DNA of 64,000 nucleotides. Origin: an uncultured Clostridia bacterium (lineage in GTDB: Bacteria; Bacillota; Clostridia; Christensenellales; UBA1242). How positions within the stretch are numbered: position 1 is the stretch's first letter; the number at the start of each line of letters is the position of its first letter. Below, piece after piece: positions 46,469-53,947 of the stretch. The translations under genes and the position numbers were made by a program. Location of the stretch: the NCBI GenBank assembly GCA_934778215.1, contig CAKVOE010000002.1, positions 62,001 to 126,000 of the forward strand, written 5' to 3'. The notes beneath the pieces were generated by a model that made no database searches, was not told the origin of the DNA, and saw only the letters and a program-made list of their open reading frames with translations.

Positions 46469-47152
46469 TTATTTTTGATTTTCGCTTTCTGGTAATGTAT
46501 CTGCAACCTCAAGAGCCTCTGCATTTTTTCTATTTTTAATATAATGTAAAATTAAACTTACTACAATAACAATTAGTGCAAGCACCAAAAAGCCATACAT
46601 AATAATCGTTGTGCTATTTGGGAACAATAAACATATACCAAGCATTATAAGACCAGCAATAACGTTTCCTAAAAACACTGCCAAAACACCCTTTGCCCAG
46701 TGCATTTTTAAATATGCCGAAACCGCAGACCCCGTCCATGCCCCCGTTAGCGGAAGTGGCACAGCAACAAAAGCAACTACCCCCCAAAACTTTATTCTTT
46801 CGGACTTTTTGATGTTTTCGGCGTTTTTAACCTTTTCATCTATTCCCTTGCTTTTGTTTGAAAACCTTTTTTCTAGCGAATTTGCGAGTTTTGAAAACCA
46901 TTTGGTCTTCTTCATTAAGTTAAACAGTGGAAGCAAAAGCGGTATTATTATAAATGCTGGAAGGGTTGCTCCAACCACCGAACAAATGTATGCCTGCCAC
47001 CAACTTAATTTATTTGCCCCCCAAACCGAACTCATAGCAAAAGGAAGCGCTGTTCTTAGTTCGGTTATAGGAATGGCAGACAATATTATTATGCCCAAAA
47101 ACACATTGGTACCAAAAACATTTACAATAAAATCTTTAATTATTTCTACCAT
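46469..47152 (-). CDS. Small multidrug-export family membrane protein (COG2426)
   Basis: This 227-residue protein has about five membrane segments and the family signature SAIPITELRTALPFA near residue 25, followed by VAVPLPLTGAWTGS in the second half. It belongs to the family annotated as putative small multi-drug export proteins (PF06695-like), whose activity is unproven; a flippase or transporter role is possible. It is the last gene after 47162-48196, 9 bp apart. Confidence 0.85.
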   Translation of the reverse strand: MVEIIKDFIVNVFGTNVFLGIIILSAIPITELRTALPFAMSSVWGANKLSWWQAYICSVVGATLPAFIIIPLLLPLFNLMKKTKWFSKLANSLEKRFSNKSKGIDEKVKNAENIKKSERIKFWGVVAFVAVPLPLTGAWTGSAVSAYLKMHWAKGVLAVFLGNVIAGLIMLGICLLFPNSTTIIMYGFLVLALIVIVVSLILHYIKNRKNAEALEVADTLPESENQK

Positions 47153-47161
47153 CTACCGCTC

Positions 47162-48196
47162 CTAACCAAACAACTCTGTCTTAATAGCATCGGCTTCAAC
47201 CGTCAATTCTTCCTTTGCACGCTTAAACTCGCCAAGCTCCTCTTCTTTTAGAGTGTTTATGCCGATTGTTATAATAATATCCAAAATTAATACTCTTTGA
47301 TTAATGGCTATCAATTTTGCACTAGGCGTTGTCGCCATAGAATATTCATCTTGCAAACTATCTAGTTTAACTTTTAGCATTTCTACCATATTATATCTTG
47401 TTTGCAAGGTTTTTAGTTCTGCTTCTTTTTGAAGTTCGGTTAAATTTTGGTCGTTTTTTATACAATTTACATACACATATAATTCGGTTACCGTTCCCTC
47501 TACCGAGTCTATTGCTAGCATTTTTGCAGAAAGTTTGTTGTTGTTTTTGTAAAGAGCAAGAACCCAATTACCTCTAAGATAGGACTCATAACTATTTGCA
47601 TAAACGCTATACAACTCTCCTAGTGCAACTTTGGTTTTTTCGTCCACCTTTTTTGCAAAGTTAGAAAATTTATCGCCTTGCACCATAATTTCTATATATT
47701 GCTCCATGTCTTCATAATTTTTTCTTTCGATGGCAAGTTGTATTACATTATATAAATTTTCGTTAGTTTTATGCCTTTCGTACACTCTTTTATACACCAA
47801 ATATGATGCACTTTTTGCCCCCACATAATTAAAGGCCTGCAAAATTGTATTTGGAATTATTGGAGTTAAACATACTATTAAAAAACAGAAACTACATAAA
47901 AAGCAAAATACGGTAAAAAAGGCAGTTTTTATAACTGTACCCACTTTTACCTTTGGCTTTTGTGGGTCAGATTTAGCATTATTTTTATTTTCCTTTTTGT
48001 TTTTAGATTTATTCTTTTTTACGCTAGTCCCCTCCCCTTTTTTCTTTTCTTCTGGGCATTCTGCTTGAACCCAATATTTTTTGTTGCGGTCAAACTGCTC
48101 CTCTTGCTCTTTCTCTCCGTTTTCGCCAGAATCTATTAGTGCATCATTTAACATTTTTTCAAAATCTTCTAACTCATTTGAATTATCCTTTTGCAT
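47162..48196 (-). CDS. Single-pass membrane protein, unknown
   Basis: This 344-residue protein has a long acidic then lysine-rich cytoplasmic part (residues 1-85, with KKNKSKNKKENKNN), one hydrophobic segment (about 90-120) and a helical C-terminal domain of about 220 residues. I recognise no family. The ATG at 48194-48196 follows GAGGAGAAG and overlaps the end of rpiB by 14 bp, so it is coupled to the ywlE-rpiB transcript. Confidence 0.75.
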   Translation of the reverse strand: MQKDNSNELEDFEKMLNDALIDSGENGEKEQEEQFDRNKKYWVQAECPEEKKKGEGTSVKKNKSKNKKENKNNAKSDPQKPKVKVGTVIKTAFFTVFCFLCSFCFLIVCLTPIIPNTILQAFNYVGAKSASYLVYKRVYERHKTNENLYNVIQLAIERKNYEDMEQYIEIMVQGDKFSNFAKKVDEKTKVALGELYSVYANSYESYLRGNWVLALYKNNNKLSAKMLAIDSVEGTVTELYVYVNCIKNDQNLTELQKEAELKTLQTRYNMVEMLKVKLDSLQDEYSMATTPSAKLIAINQRVLILDIIITIGINTLKEEELGEFKRAKEELTVEADAIKTELFG

Positions 48197-48635
48197 TGCA
48201 CTTCTCCTCATAACTCAAAATTTTATTAACTCTTCTAAGGTGTCTCCCTCCGTCAAAAGGTTCTCTTATAAAAATTTCGCAAATTTTTAGAGCCTCTTCT
48301 TTTGAAATATTATCTGCACCAAAACTAAGACAATTAATATTGTTTTTGTGTCTTGCAAGTGTTACCGCATTTTCGCTTTCGCAAACGCCAGCCCGTATTC
48401 CAAACACTTTATTCATAGCAATAACCGCACCCACTCCCGTTCGACAAATCATTATACCCAAATCGGCACTTTTATTTTTTACGCTTTCTGCCACCGCAAA
48501 TGAAAAATCGGTGTAATCATCTTCGCTGTCTTGATTTAATGCACCCACATCAATAAAATTTACATTTTTTAAATTTTCTTTGATATATTCTTTATACAAA
48601 AAACCACCATGGTCTGAACCTATTGCAATGTTCAT
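48183..48635 (-). CDS. rpiB: Ribose-5-phosphate isomerase B
   Basis: This 150-residue RpiB/LacAB-family enzyme interconverts ribose 5-phosphate and ribulose 5-phosphate. IGSDHGGF at the start and the catalytic cysteine in MICRTGVGAVIAMNKV are family marks; the residue after the Cys is Arg where most have Gly. It overlaps ywlE by one base. The ywlE-rpiB order matches Bacillus ywlE-ywlF. Confidence 0.93.
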   Translation of the reverse strand: MNIAIGSDHGGFLYKEYIKENLKNVNFIDVGALNQDSEDDYTDFSFAVAESVKNKSADLGIMICRTGVGAVIAMNKVFGIRAGVCESENAVTLARHKNNINCLSFGADNISKEEALKICEIFIREPFDGGRHLRRVNKILSYEEKCNAKG

Positions 48636-49096
48636 TAAATTATACCTTCTTTATTTAAAATATTAATTAATTCTGTAACATATGCTTTCGCCATTTTGCA
48701 CAACTCTAAATACGCCGATCTTCCAAGCCCAAAAGGGTCGGCAATTTCCGCACCTTTAATATAGTCAGAAAAAGCAACCACATTTTTTGCGTATGGCTCT
48801 TTATTTAAGATTGCGTTTTTGATTGCACTGTTTACGCAAATTACCAATTGGTTTTGCTTAATTAGTTTTGGCGACAACGCCGTTGGGGTGTGATTGCTGT
48901 GCAAAATATTAAATTCTGATAGAGCATATTTAGCATCGTCAGATATTGAAACATCATTACTATTAACAAAAATACCTGCACTAGACGCTTTTACAAGGGT
49001 ATCTTTTTGCATTTTTTGGATTTCATCATTAAAGATTGCCGAGATTATTGGCGACCGACAGGTATCGCCCGAACATACAAAAAGTATATTTACCAT
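48635..49096 (-). CDS. ywlE: Low-molecular-weight phosphatase, probable protein-arginine phosphatase YwlE
   Basis: This 153-residue protein has the P-loop VCSGDTCRSP (CX5R with Thr before the second Cys) near the start and the general acid in ADPFG (about residue 120). A threonine in the loop, rather than the hydrophobic residue of tyrosine phosphatases, is the mark of YwlE-type arginine phosphatases, and the gene sits before rpiB as in Bacillus. It would reverse McsB phosphorylation; no mcsB is in this window. Confidence 0.85.
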   Translation of the reverse strand: MVNILFVCSGDTCRSPIISAIFNDEIQKMQKDTLVKASSAGIFVNSNDVSISDDAKYALSEFNILHSNHTPTALSPKLIKQNQLVICVNSAIKNAILNKEPYAKNVVAFSDYIKGAEIADPFGLGRSAYLELCKMAKAYVTELINILNKEGII

Positions 49097-49116
49097 TTAC
49101 CCTTCTCCTAATAGTA

Positions 49117-49145
49117 AATATACCATAATTAAAATTAATTGTCAA
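49117..49145 (-). promoter_or_regulatory. Promoter of the ywlE-rpiB operon
   Basis: TTGACA (49140-49145), 17 bp, TATATT (49117-49122) on the minus strand, immediately before the ywlE ribosome binding site. Confidence 0.9.
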
Positions 49146-49156
49146 AGAATTAGTTG

Positions 49157-49339
49157 CTAATTCTTGTTGGACATCTCACTAATTTCAACCGAAAGTTCAA
49201 AAAGTGAGTTTTTTAAATCTTGGTTATCCCTTTTTAAATATTCAATATCTCTTTTTTGAATACTTAACATATCTTCATAACTTTCAATAATTCTGTCCAC
49301 TTCTTTTTTTGAATAATTTAGTTTTAATTTACCAAACAT
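49157..49339 (-). CDS. Small coiled-coil protein
   Basis: This 60-residue protein begins MFGKLKLNYSKKEVDRI and continues as one charged helix with heptad spacing. It slightly recalls the start of DivIVA-like proteins, but is too short to assign. The ATG at 49337-49339 follows GAGGGAAG, which lies in the 3' arm of a hairpin. Function unknown. Confidence 0.65.
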   Translation of the reverse strand: MFGKLKLNYSKKEVDRIIESYEDMLSIQKRDIEYLKRDNQDLKNSLFELSVEISEMSNKN

Positions 49340-49341
49340 AA

Positions 49342-49374
49342 AAACTTCCCTCAACTATATTTTGAGAGAAGTTT
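49342..49374 (-). promoter_or_regulatory. Hairpin covering the ribosome binding site
   Basis: aaacttctctcaa pairs with ttgagggaagttt (one mismatch) on the minus strand, then TTTTTATG. The 3' arm contains the Shine-Dalgarno of the 60-residue gene. It can be read as the terminator of the 49385 gene or as a structure that limits translation. Confidence 0.6.
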
Positions 49375-49384
49375 AAAAAATTAT

Positions 49385-49945
49385 TTATTCGCTTTTTGCT
49401 TTTAGTAAATTTCCACAATATGGACAAATTGCCTTTTCGCCATTAAAAACAACGGTTGCACCGCAATTTTCACACTTTGCACTATTAAGAAACTTTTTGG
49501 AATTGGTTTTGTTTACAATTTTCGCTATTTCTAGTGCATTTCTTTCTCGCTGTTTTTGCTCTTCTTCTACAACTAGCACAATGCGGTCCTTTTCTACCTT
49601 TACGCCTTCAATGTACTCGTTATCTATCAAAAACAAAATAGAACCCGCTACTAGTGTTTTTCTTCTTTTTAGTCTGTTAGAAATTTCTTCTATTGATCTA
49701 ACTTTGTCATACAAAATTAGTTCTCCCGAACGCCTAGCAAGCCCTACTTTTGCTATTCTTTTTACAAAAACAAAATCCCCATAAACTGAAAAGCATAAAA
49801 AGAATGCCCCACCTATCATATATACAAAATTATCTTTTTCGTAACCGATTTTAATATATACAACCGAAGCAATTGCAATAAACATTGCAACAAATAGCAA
49901 AATGGTAAACGACACAATCTCTTGATTTAACTTTTTATAATTCAT
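49385..49945 (-). CDS. Membrane protein with C-terminal zinc ribbon
   Basis: This 186-residue protein has two membrane segments (about residues 11-31 and 41-60), a cytoplasmic region with RSIEEISNRLKRRKTLVAGSILFLIDNEYIEGVKV (a possible small winged-helix-like unit) and a C-terminal zinc ribbon (CENCGATVV...CPYCGN). No family is recognised. It is divergent from the SPFH cluster, which also encodes zinc-ribbon envelope proteins, so a shared role is possible. Confidence 0.75.
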   Translation of the reverse strand: MNYKKLNQEIVSFTILLFVAMFIAIASVVYIKIGYEKDNFVYMIGGAFFLCFSVYGDFVFVKRIAKVGLARRSGELILYDKVRSIEEISNRLKRRKTLVAGSILFLIDNEYIEGVKVEKDRIVLVVEEEQKQRERNALEIAKIVNKTNSKKFLNSAKCENCGATVVFNGEKAICPYCGNLLKAKSE

Positions 49946-50034
49946 AAAATAATTATCCTACAATTAATTTATACCACATTGGGCGACTCTTTGCAATTTT
50001 ATAATCAAGTTTTTTTAAATTTTAACAAAAAAAG

Positions 50035-50063
50035 TTTACATTTATACAACTATTTGTTATTAT
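50035..50063 (+). promoter_or_regulatory. Promoter of the SPFH/zinc-ribbon cluster
   Basis: TTTACA (50035-50040), 17 bp, TATTAT (50058-50063) on the plus strand, about 25 bp before the ribosome binding site of 50094. Confidence 0.8.
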
Positions 50064-50093
50064 TATATTTGTAAAAAAATTGGAGAAACTTTT

Positions 50094-50555
50094 ATGAAAA
50101 CAATATCATTTTTAGCCACAGCATTAACCACCGATGTAATTTTGCTAATAAGCATAGTTGGAGTTTTGTTTGTTACAGCATTTGTTGTAAGTACTGTAAA
50201 ATACCTTAAAAAACGCAAAAAAAAAATGGAAGAAGCCGACCGAGAGGTAGAAGATGTAATTGTTAAACACGGTGTAAGATATACCGATGACGAAACAATT
50301 GTAGATAAGCACGGCGATATGAATGTTACATTTAATAAAGGCGACATCGTTTTAAAGCAAAATGTAACCTATCACGCAGGTAAAAACCTAGACTTTTTAC
50401 CCGGCAAATACACAATTTTGTCAACCAAAGATAACGAAGACGACTTTTTGGTACGAATTGGCACCTATGTAAAAAATTACAAACATGGGCAAACCGTTGT
50501 AATTGCCGAAGGCGAAGAAGTAACACCAACTAGCACCGACATCATATTAAGATAA
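50094..50555 (+). CDS. Single-pass membrane protein of the SPFH cluster
   Basis: This 153-residue protein has one N-terminal membrane helix (about residues 12-36), a basic stop-transfer region (KKRKKKM) and a cytoplasmic beta-rich domain of about 90 residues. I do not recognise the domain. It is first in a three-gene unit with the SPFH protein and the zinc-ribbon membrane protein, in a place comparable with ydjH in Bacillus ydjGHI, though sequence relation to YdjH is not claimed. Confidence 0.7.
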   Translation: MKTISFLATALTTDVILLISIVGVLFVTAFVVSTVKYLKKRKKKMEEADREVEDVIVKHGVRYTDDETIVDKHGDMNVTFNKGDIVLKQNVTYHAGKNLDFLPGKYTILSTKDNEDDFLVRIGTYVKNYKHGQTVVIAEGEEVTPTSTDIILR

Positions 50556-50578
50556 TAGTAAATTTAGGAGATTATACA

Positions 50579-51658
50579 ATGGGATTTTTTTCAAAGAACT
50601 TAACACTTAAAATTTTAGACTGGGAAGACCAAAGCAAAAACACAATGGTTTACAAATTCCCTATGGACGGAAGAAAGATATTTTTTGGTTCAAAACTAAC
50701 CGTTCGAGAATCACAAATGGCGGTATTTTTAAACAAGGGCGAAATTGCCGATGTTTTTGAGCCAGGAATGTACACACTACATTCTTCTAACCTACCAATT
50801 TTATCTAACCTACTTGGCCTACCATACGGGTTTAAGTCGCCATTTTTTGCAGATGTATATTTTGTTTCTACAAAACAATTTACCAACCTAAAATGGGGCA
50901 CAACCAACCCTATTACAATGCGAGATAAAGACTTTGGCACCATTCGCATAAGAGCGTACGGTTCTTACGCATTTAGAGTTGCCGACCCTGCATTATTTTT
51001 AAAAGAACTTTTTGGCACAAACTCATCATTTACAACCGAAGATATAACGTCTTATTTAAGAAGTATGCTAATTTCTTGCATCTCGGACACCATCGCAGAA
51101 TCAAAAATTAGCGCACTTGACCTTGCAAGCAACTTAATGGAGTTTAACAAGCAAGTAAAAGAAAATGTAAAAACACACTTTGCCGAACTTGGCTTAACCT
51201 TAACAAATTGCGTTATCGAAAACATCAGCTTCCCAGAAAGCGTAGAAAAGGCAATTGACACCCGCTCTTCTATGGGTATTTTGGATCAATCTATGGACAC
51301 CTATATAAAAATGAAGTCTGCCGATGCCATTGGCGACCTTGCAAAAAACCAAGGAATGGGTGGCGTAGGTATGCAAATAGGCACAAGTGTGGCAATGGGT
51401 CAAATGATGAAAGACCAAATTGAAGGTGCTTTTAGCAAAAATCCAAAAACCGAAACTACTACAAACGCATCAAGTTCTACAACACCTACAACAAAGGCTT
51501 GTCCTAAGTGTGGCGCCATGAACAAACAAAACGCAAAATTCTGCTTTGAATGTGGCGAAAAATTGCCTGCAAAGGTCGAAAAGTTCTGCCCAGAGTGTGG
51601 AACAAAGGTTTCCGAAAAGGCTAAATTTTGTCCAGAGTGTGGAACAAAACTAAAATAA
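50579..51658 (+). CDS. SPFH-domain protein with two C-terminal zinc ribbons (YdjI-like)
   Basis: This 359-residue protein starts with the SPFH/virion-core type domain of YdjI (SRESQMAVFLNKGEI-like pattern at residues 40-60, FGTIRIRAYGSYAFRVADPALF in the middle). It continues with a glycine/methionine-rich linker (about residues 255-280) and ends with zinc ribbons: CPKCGAMN...CFECGEK, CPECGTKV and CPECGTKLK. Such proteins form membrane-associated assemblies and in Bacillus work with YdjG and PspA in membrane stress. The flanking genes fit that context. Confidence 0.88.
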   Translation: MGFFSKNLTLKILDWEDQSKNTMVYKFPMDGRKIFFGSKLTVRESQMAVFLNKGEIADVFEPGMYTLHSSNLPILSNLLGLPYGFKSPFFADVYFVSTKQFTNLKWGTTNPITMRDKDFGTIRIRAYGSYAFRVADPALFLKELFGTNSSFTTEDITSYLRSMLISCISDTIAESKISALDLASNLMEFNKQVKENVKTHFAELGLTLTNCVIENISFPESVEKAIDTRSSMGILDQSMDTYIKMKSADAIGDLAKNQGMGGVGMQIGTSVAMGQMMKDQIEGAFSKNPKTETTTNASSSTTPTTKACPKCGAMNKQNAKFCFECGEKLPAKVEKFCPECGTKVSEKAKFCPECGTKLK

Positions 51659-51709
51659 TATTTGCATTTTTGGGGAAGCGTTTACACTTCCCCTTTTTAA
51701 AGGATTTAT

Positions 51710-52738
51710 ATGAAACAAATTTTAAATCGCTGTAAAGCGTGCGGAGCAATCACTTCATACGATATCGCAGGAAGCGCAGTTGGTTGCCCCTTTTGCCATA
51801 CGGCGGAGCCATTAAACCTAGACCGTGGCTTTCCTAAAAAAAATGAATACAGCAATAATAGTAACTTTTTGCCTTTTAAAGAGTTGTTACAAATATATAA
51901 ATGTACCAATTGTGGTTGCATATACGAAAGCAAGGACGAACGCTCCAACAACTGCCCTTCTTGTGGTTCGGGCAATTTTTTGATAACCTCTACACTAAAC
52001 TCTGTACCAGATGCCATACTTCCATTTTTGCTTTCAAAATCAGTGGCTTCTAAACATTTCAAAAAGTGGACAAGACGCAAATGGTTTGCTCCGCACGACT
52101 TAAAAAAGGTTGCGTCATTAGATAGTGCCGAGCCAATTTATTATCCTCTTTTTGTGCTAGACGCAGAAAACCGCTTTGACTACTCAGGCGTAGGAATTAT
52201 TAACCGCACCGACTCCAAAGGCAACAGTATAACAAAGCGCTGTCCTTTTTCGGATTCTTTAAATACATCTATAAGAAGTATGCTTATTCCCGCAACCGAC
52301 AAAATTAGTGCAGGGGCAATAAATAGCCTTGCACCATTTAAACTATCTTGCACCACCAAATTTGATAAAAGATATTTGTATGGCTTTTCGGCTTGTCCTA
52401 CAACTATAAGCGCCAACGATTGCTACCAAAAAGCAAAAGAGCAAATTCAAAGGCAAAACATAGCAGAAGCCACAAGCAATAAAAGGCTAGTTTATGATAA
52501 TATCTTAAATTTAACCGGAACAACTACCCTATCTAGCCCCGCATTTGCACTTTGCTACGCCCCCCTTTGGAAGGCATCGTACACCTACAAGCAAAAAAAA
52601 TATAATTGCTACATAAATGGAACCACCGGAAAAACCGCCGGCGTTGCCCCATTAAGCAAACTAAAAGTTGGACTATTTACCTTAGGCCTTGTGGCTCTTA
52701 TTGCAGGGATTGTTTTACTAATTACGCACTTTTCTTAA
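51710..52738 (+). CDS. Zinc-ribbon membrane protein (YdjG-like)
   Basis: This 342-residue protein starts with two zinc ribbons (CKACGAI...CPFCHT and CTNCGCI...CPSCGS), has a soluble middle of about 200 residues and ends with one membrane helix (LFTLGLVALIAGIVLLITHF). This architecture, next to an SPFH protein, matches YdjG, the membrane recruiter of YdjI/YdjH/PspA in Bacillus. No pspA is seen here. The homology is judged by architecture and context only. Confidence 0.75.
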   Translation: MKQILNRCKACGAITSYDIAGSAVGCPFCHTAEPLNLDRGFPKKNEYSNNSNFLPFKELLQIYKCTNCGCIYESKDERSNNCPSCGSGNFLITSTLNSVPDAILPFLLSKSVASKHFKKWTRRKWFAPHDLKKVASLDSAEPIYYPLFVLDAENRFDYSGVGIINRTDSKGNSITKRCPFSDSLNTSIRSMLIPATDKISAGAINSLAPFKLSCTTKFDKRYLYGFSACPTTISANDCYQKAKEQIQRQNIAEATSNKRLVYDNILNLTGTTTLSSPAFALCYAPLWKASYTYKQKKYNCYINGTTGKTAGVAPLSKLKVGLFTLGLVALIAGIVLLITHFS

Positions 52739-52775
52739 TTGTTTATAAAATTTTATGAAAAATATTGAAAAATGG

Positions 52776-52804
52776 TTGACAAACAATTTTGGATATAGTA
52801 TATT
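52776..52804 (+). promoter_or_regulatory. Promoter of tRNA-Val
   Basis: TTGACA (52776-52781), 17 bp, TATATT (52799-52804). Immediately downstream, gtcttttggga and tcccaaagac (about 52811-52834) form a strong leader hairpin before the tRNA. Confidence 0.88.
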
Positions 52805-52853
52805 ATATTAGTCTTTTGGGATTGTTCCCAAAGACACAACCCCTTCTTTATAT

Positions 52854-52929
52854 GGGAGTTTAGCTCAGCTGGGAGAGCATCTGCCTTACAAGCAGGCGGT
52901 CGTAGGTTCGAGTCCTACAACTCCCACCA
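52854..52929 (+). tRNA. tRNA-Val (anticodon TAC)
   Basis: The acceptor stem gggagtt / aactccc, D loop, anticodon loop ccTTACAag giving TAC, T-loop GGTTCGAGTCC and an encoded CCA are all present. It is a single-gene unit with its own promoter and terminator, upstream of the MBL gene and the direct-repeat-flanked segment. Confidence 0.97.
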
Positions 52930-52942
52930 TAACCTAGGGTAC

Positions 52943-52972
52943 GCCGTGAATTTATTTCACGGCTATTTTTTT
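52943..52972 (+). terminator. Terminator after tRNA-Val
   Basis: An 8-bp stem gccgtgaa / ttcacggc is followed by a T-tract. The MBL gene's ribosome binding site lies directly after it. Confidence 0.9.
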
Positions 52973-52990
52973 ATAAAAATGGAGAAAAAT

Positions 52991-53626
52991 ATGCAAATAG
53001 AACCCATTGTTAGCACCAACGGAATGGACCAAAATTCTTACCTTGTATACACAGATAACGCTTTGGTTATAATTGACGCAGGCTGTGACATTTCGGTGCT
53101 AAATTCCACCTTAATTCGCTTAAATTTGGCAAGCCGAAAGATTGATGCGGTAATTTTAACCCACACGCATTTTGACCATATTTTTGGGCTTTATGATATA
53201 TTTAAAGCATTTTGTCCGCCAATTTATATACACAAAGATTGCACCGACTTTTTGTTTGATAAAATTAAAAATGCTAGTTGCTATTTTGACGACTTTAATT
53301 TGCCCGAAGTTGTTAGGCAAAATATTGTTGAAGTCTTTGATAATCAATGCCTTAGTATAAATGATTTAATCTTTAAAATTCTATTTACCCCCGGCCACTC
53401 AAAGTGCTCAATGTGCATATTAGTAAAAAACATTTTGTTTACTGGCGATACAATTTTGCAAGGCTCTGTGGGTAGAACCGACCTATTTGGCGGAAGTTAT
53501 GCAGAGTTACAAAACTCTTTAAACAGAATAAAATCTTTAACCTTTGATACCGCCTACCCCGGCCACGGCAGAGCCCTTTCATATAACTTAGTTATGGGAA
53601 TTATTAGGTTTAATAAAAAAATCTAA
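52991..53626 (+). CDS. Metallo-beta-lactamase-fold hydrolase (glyoxalase II-like)
   Basis: This 211-residue MBL-fold protein has the THTHFDHIFG metal motif, a downstream FTPGHSKCSMCI histidine and GDTILQGSVGRTDLFGG, the pattern of short glyoxalase II-like hydrolases. The substrate is unknown. The start at 52991 follows GGAGAAAA. Its last 16 or so codons (from GRALSYNLVMGIIRF) are duplicated 2.5 kb downstream as a direct repeat. Confidence 0.88.
   Translation: MQIEPIVSTNGMDQNSYLVYTDNALVIIDAGCDISVLNSTLIRLNLASRKIDAVILTHTHFDHIFGLYDIFKAFCPPIYIHKDCTDFLFDKIKNASCYFDDFNLPEVVRQNIVEVFDNQCLSINDLIFKILFTPGHSKCSMCILVKNILFTGDTILQGSVGRTDLFGGSYAELQNSLNRIKSLTFDTAYPGHGRALSYNLVMGIIRFNKKI
53568..53616. repeat. 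49-bp direct repeat, left copy
   Basis: A perfect 49-bp copy of 56117-56165, lying in the 3' end of the MBL gene. It marks the left boundary of the peptide/exporter segment. Confidence 0.95.
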
Positions 53627-53650
53627 CACAAACTACTTGCGTTAGATTTT
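53615..53650 (+). terminator. Possible terminator after the MBL gene
   Basis: aaaatctaac pairs with gttagatttt; the T-tail is short. It lies just outside the left direct repeat. Confidence 0.6.
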
Positions 53651-53670
53651 AAATGAAATAATATATCTCC

Positions 53671-53853
53671 ACACTCAATAAAGAACTTTTAATAAAAGTT
53701 GTTATTAGTATAAATTATAGGAAGTAAATTTTGAAACAAGTTCAAAATTTGTGCTAACGCACTCGCAAAGCAATGCTTTGTACTTCCAATTTGAATAACC
53801 ATCAGTCTCGCTGGAGAGTAAACTCTCCGACTCAACTTCCGATAATATAACTA
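53671..53853. other. Structured 183-bp element with terminal inverted repeats
   Basis: The ends acactcaata (53671-53680) and tattgagtgt (53844-53853) are perfect inverted repeats. Between them are several local hairpins (aacttttaataaaagtt; aaattttgaa-acaag-ttcaaaattt; caaagcaatgctttg; ggagagtaaactctcc). No open frame is evident. It may be a small non-autonomous repeat or a structured RNA; it fills most of the gap between the MBL and exporter genes. Confidence 0.55.
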
Positions 53854-53947
53854 TTGAGTGTTTAATTTTTATTAATAGAAAATAGTAATTTTTTATACAC
53901 TTACTTAGTTTTAGTATGTGTTTGATATTTATTTAATATGTTTTTTG

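Noticed and set aside
52811..52834. Terminator in front of tRNA-Val
   Set aside because: The hairpin has no T-tract and lies just after the promoter; it is more likely part of the pre-tRNA leader.
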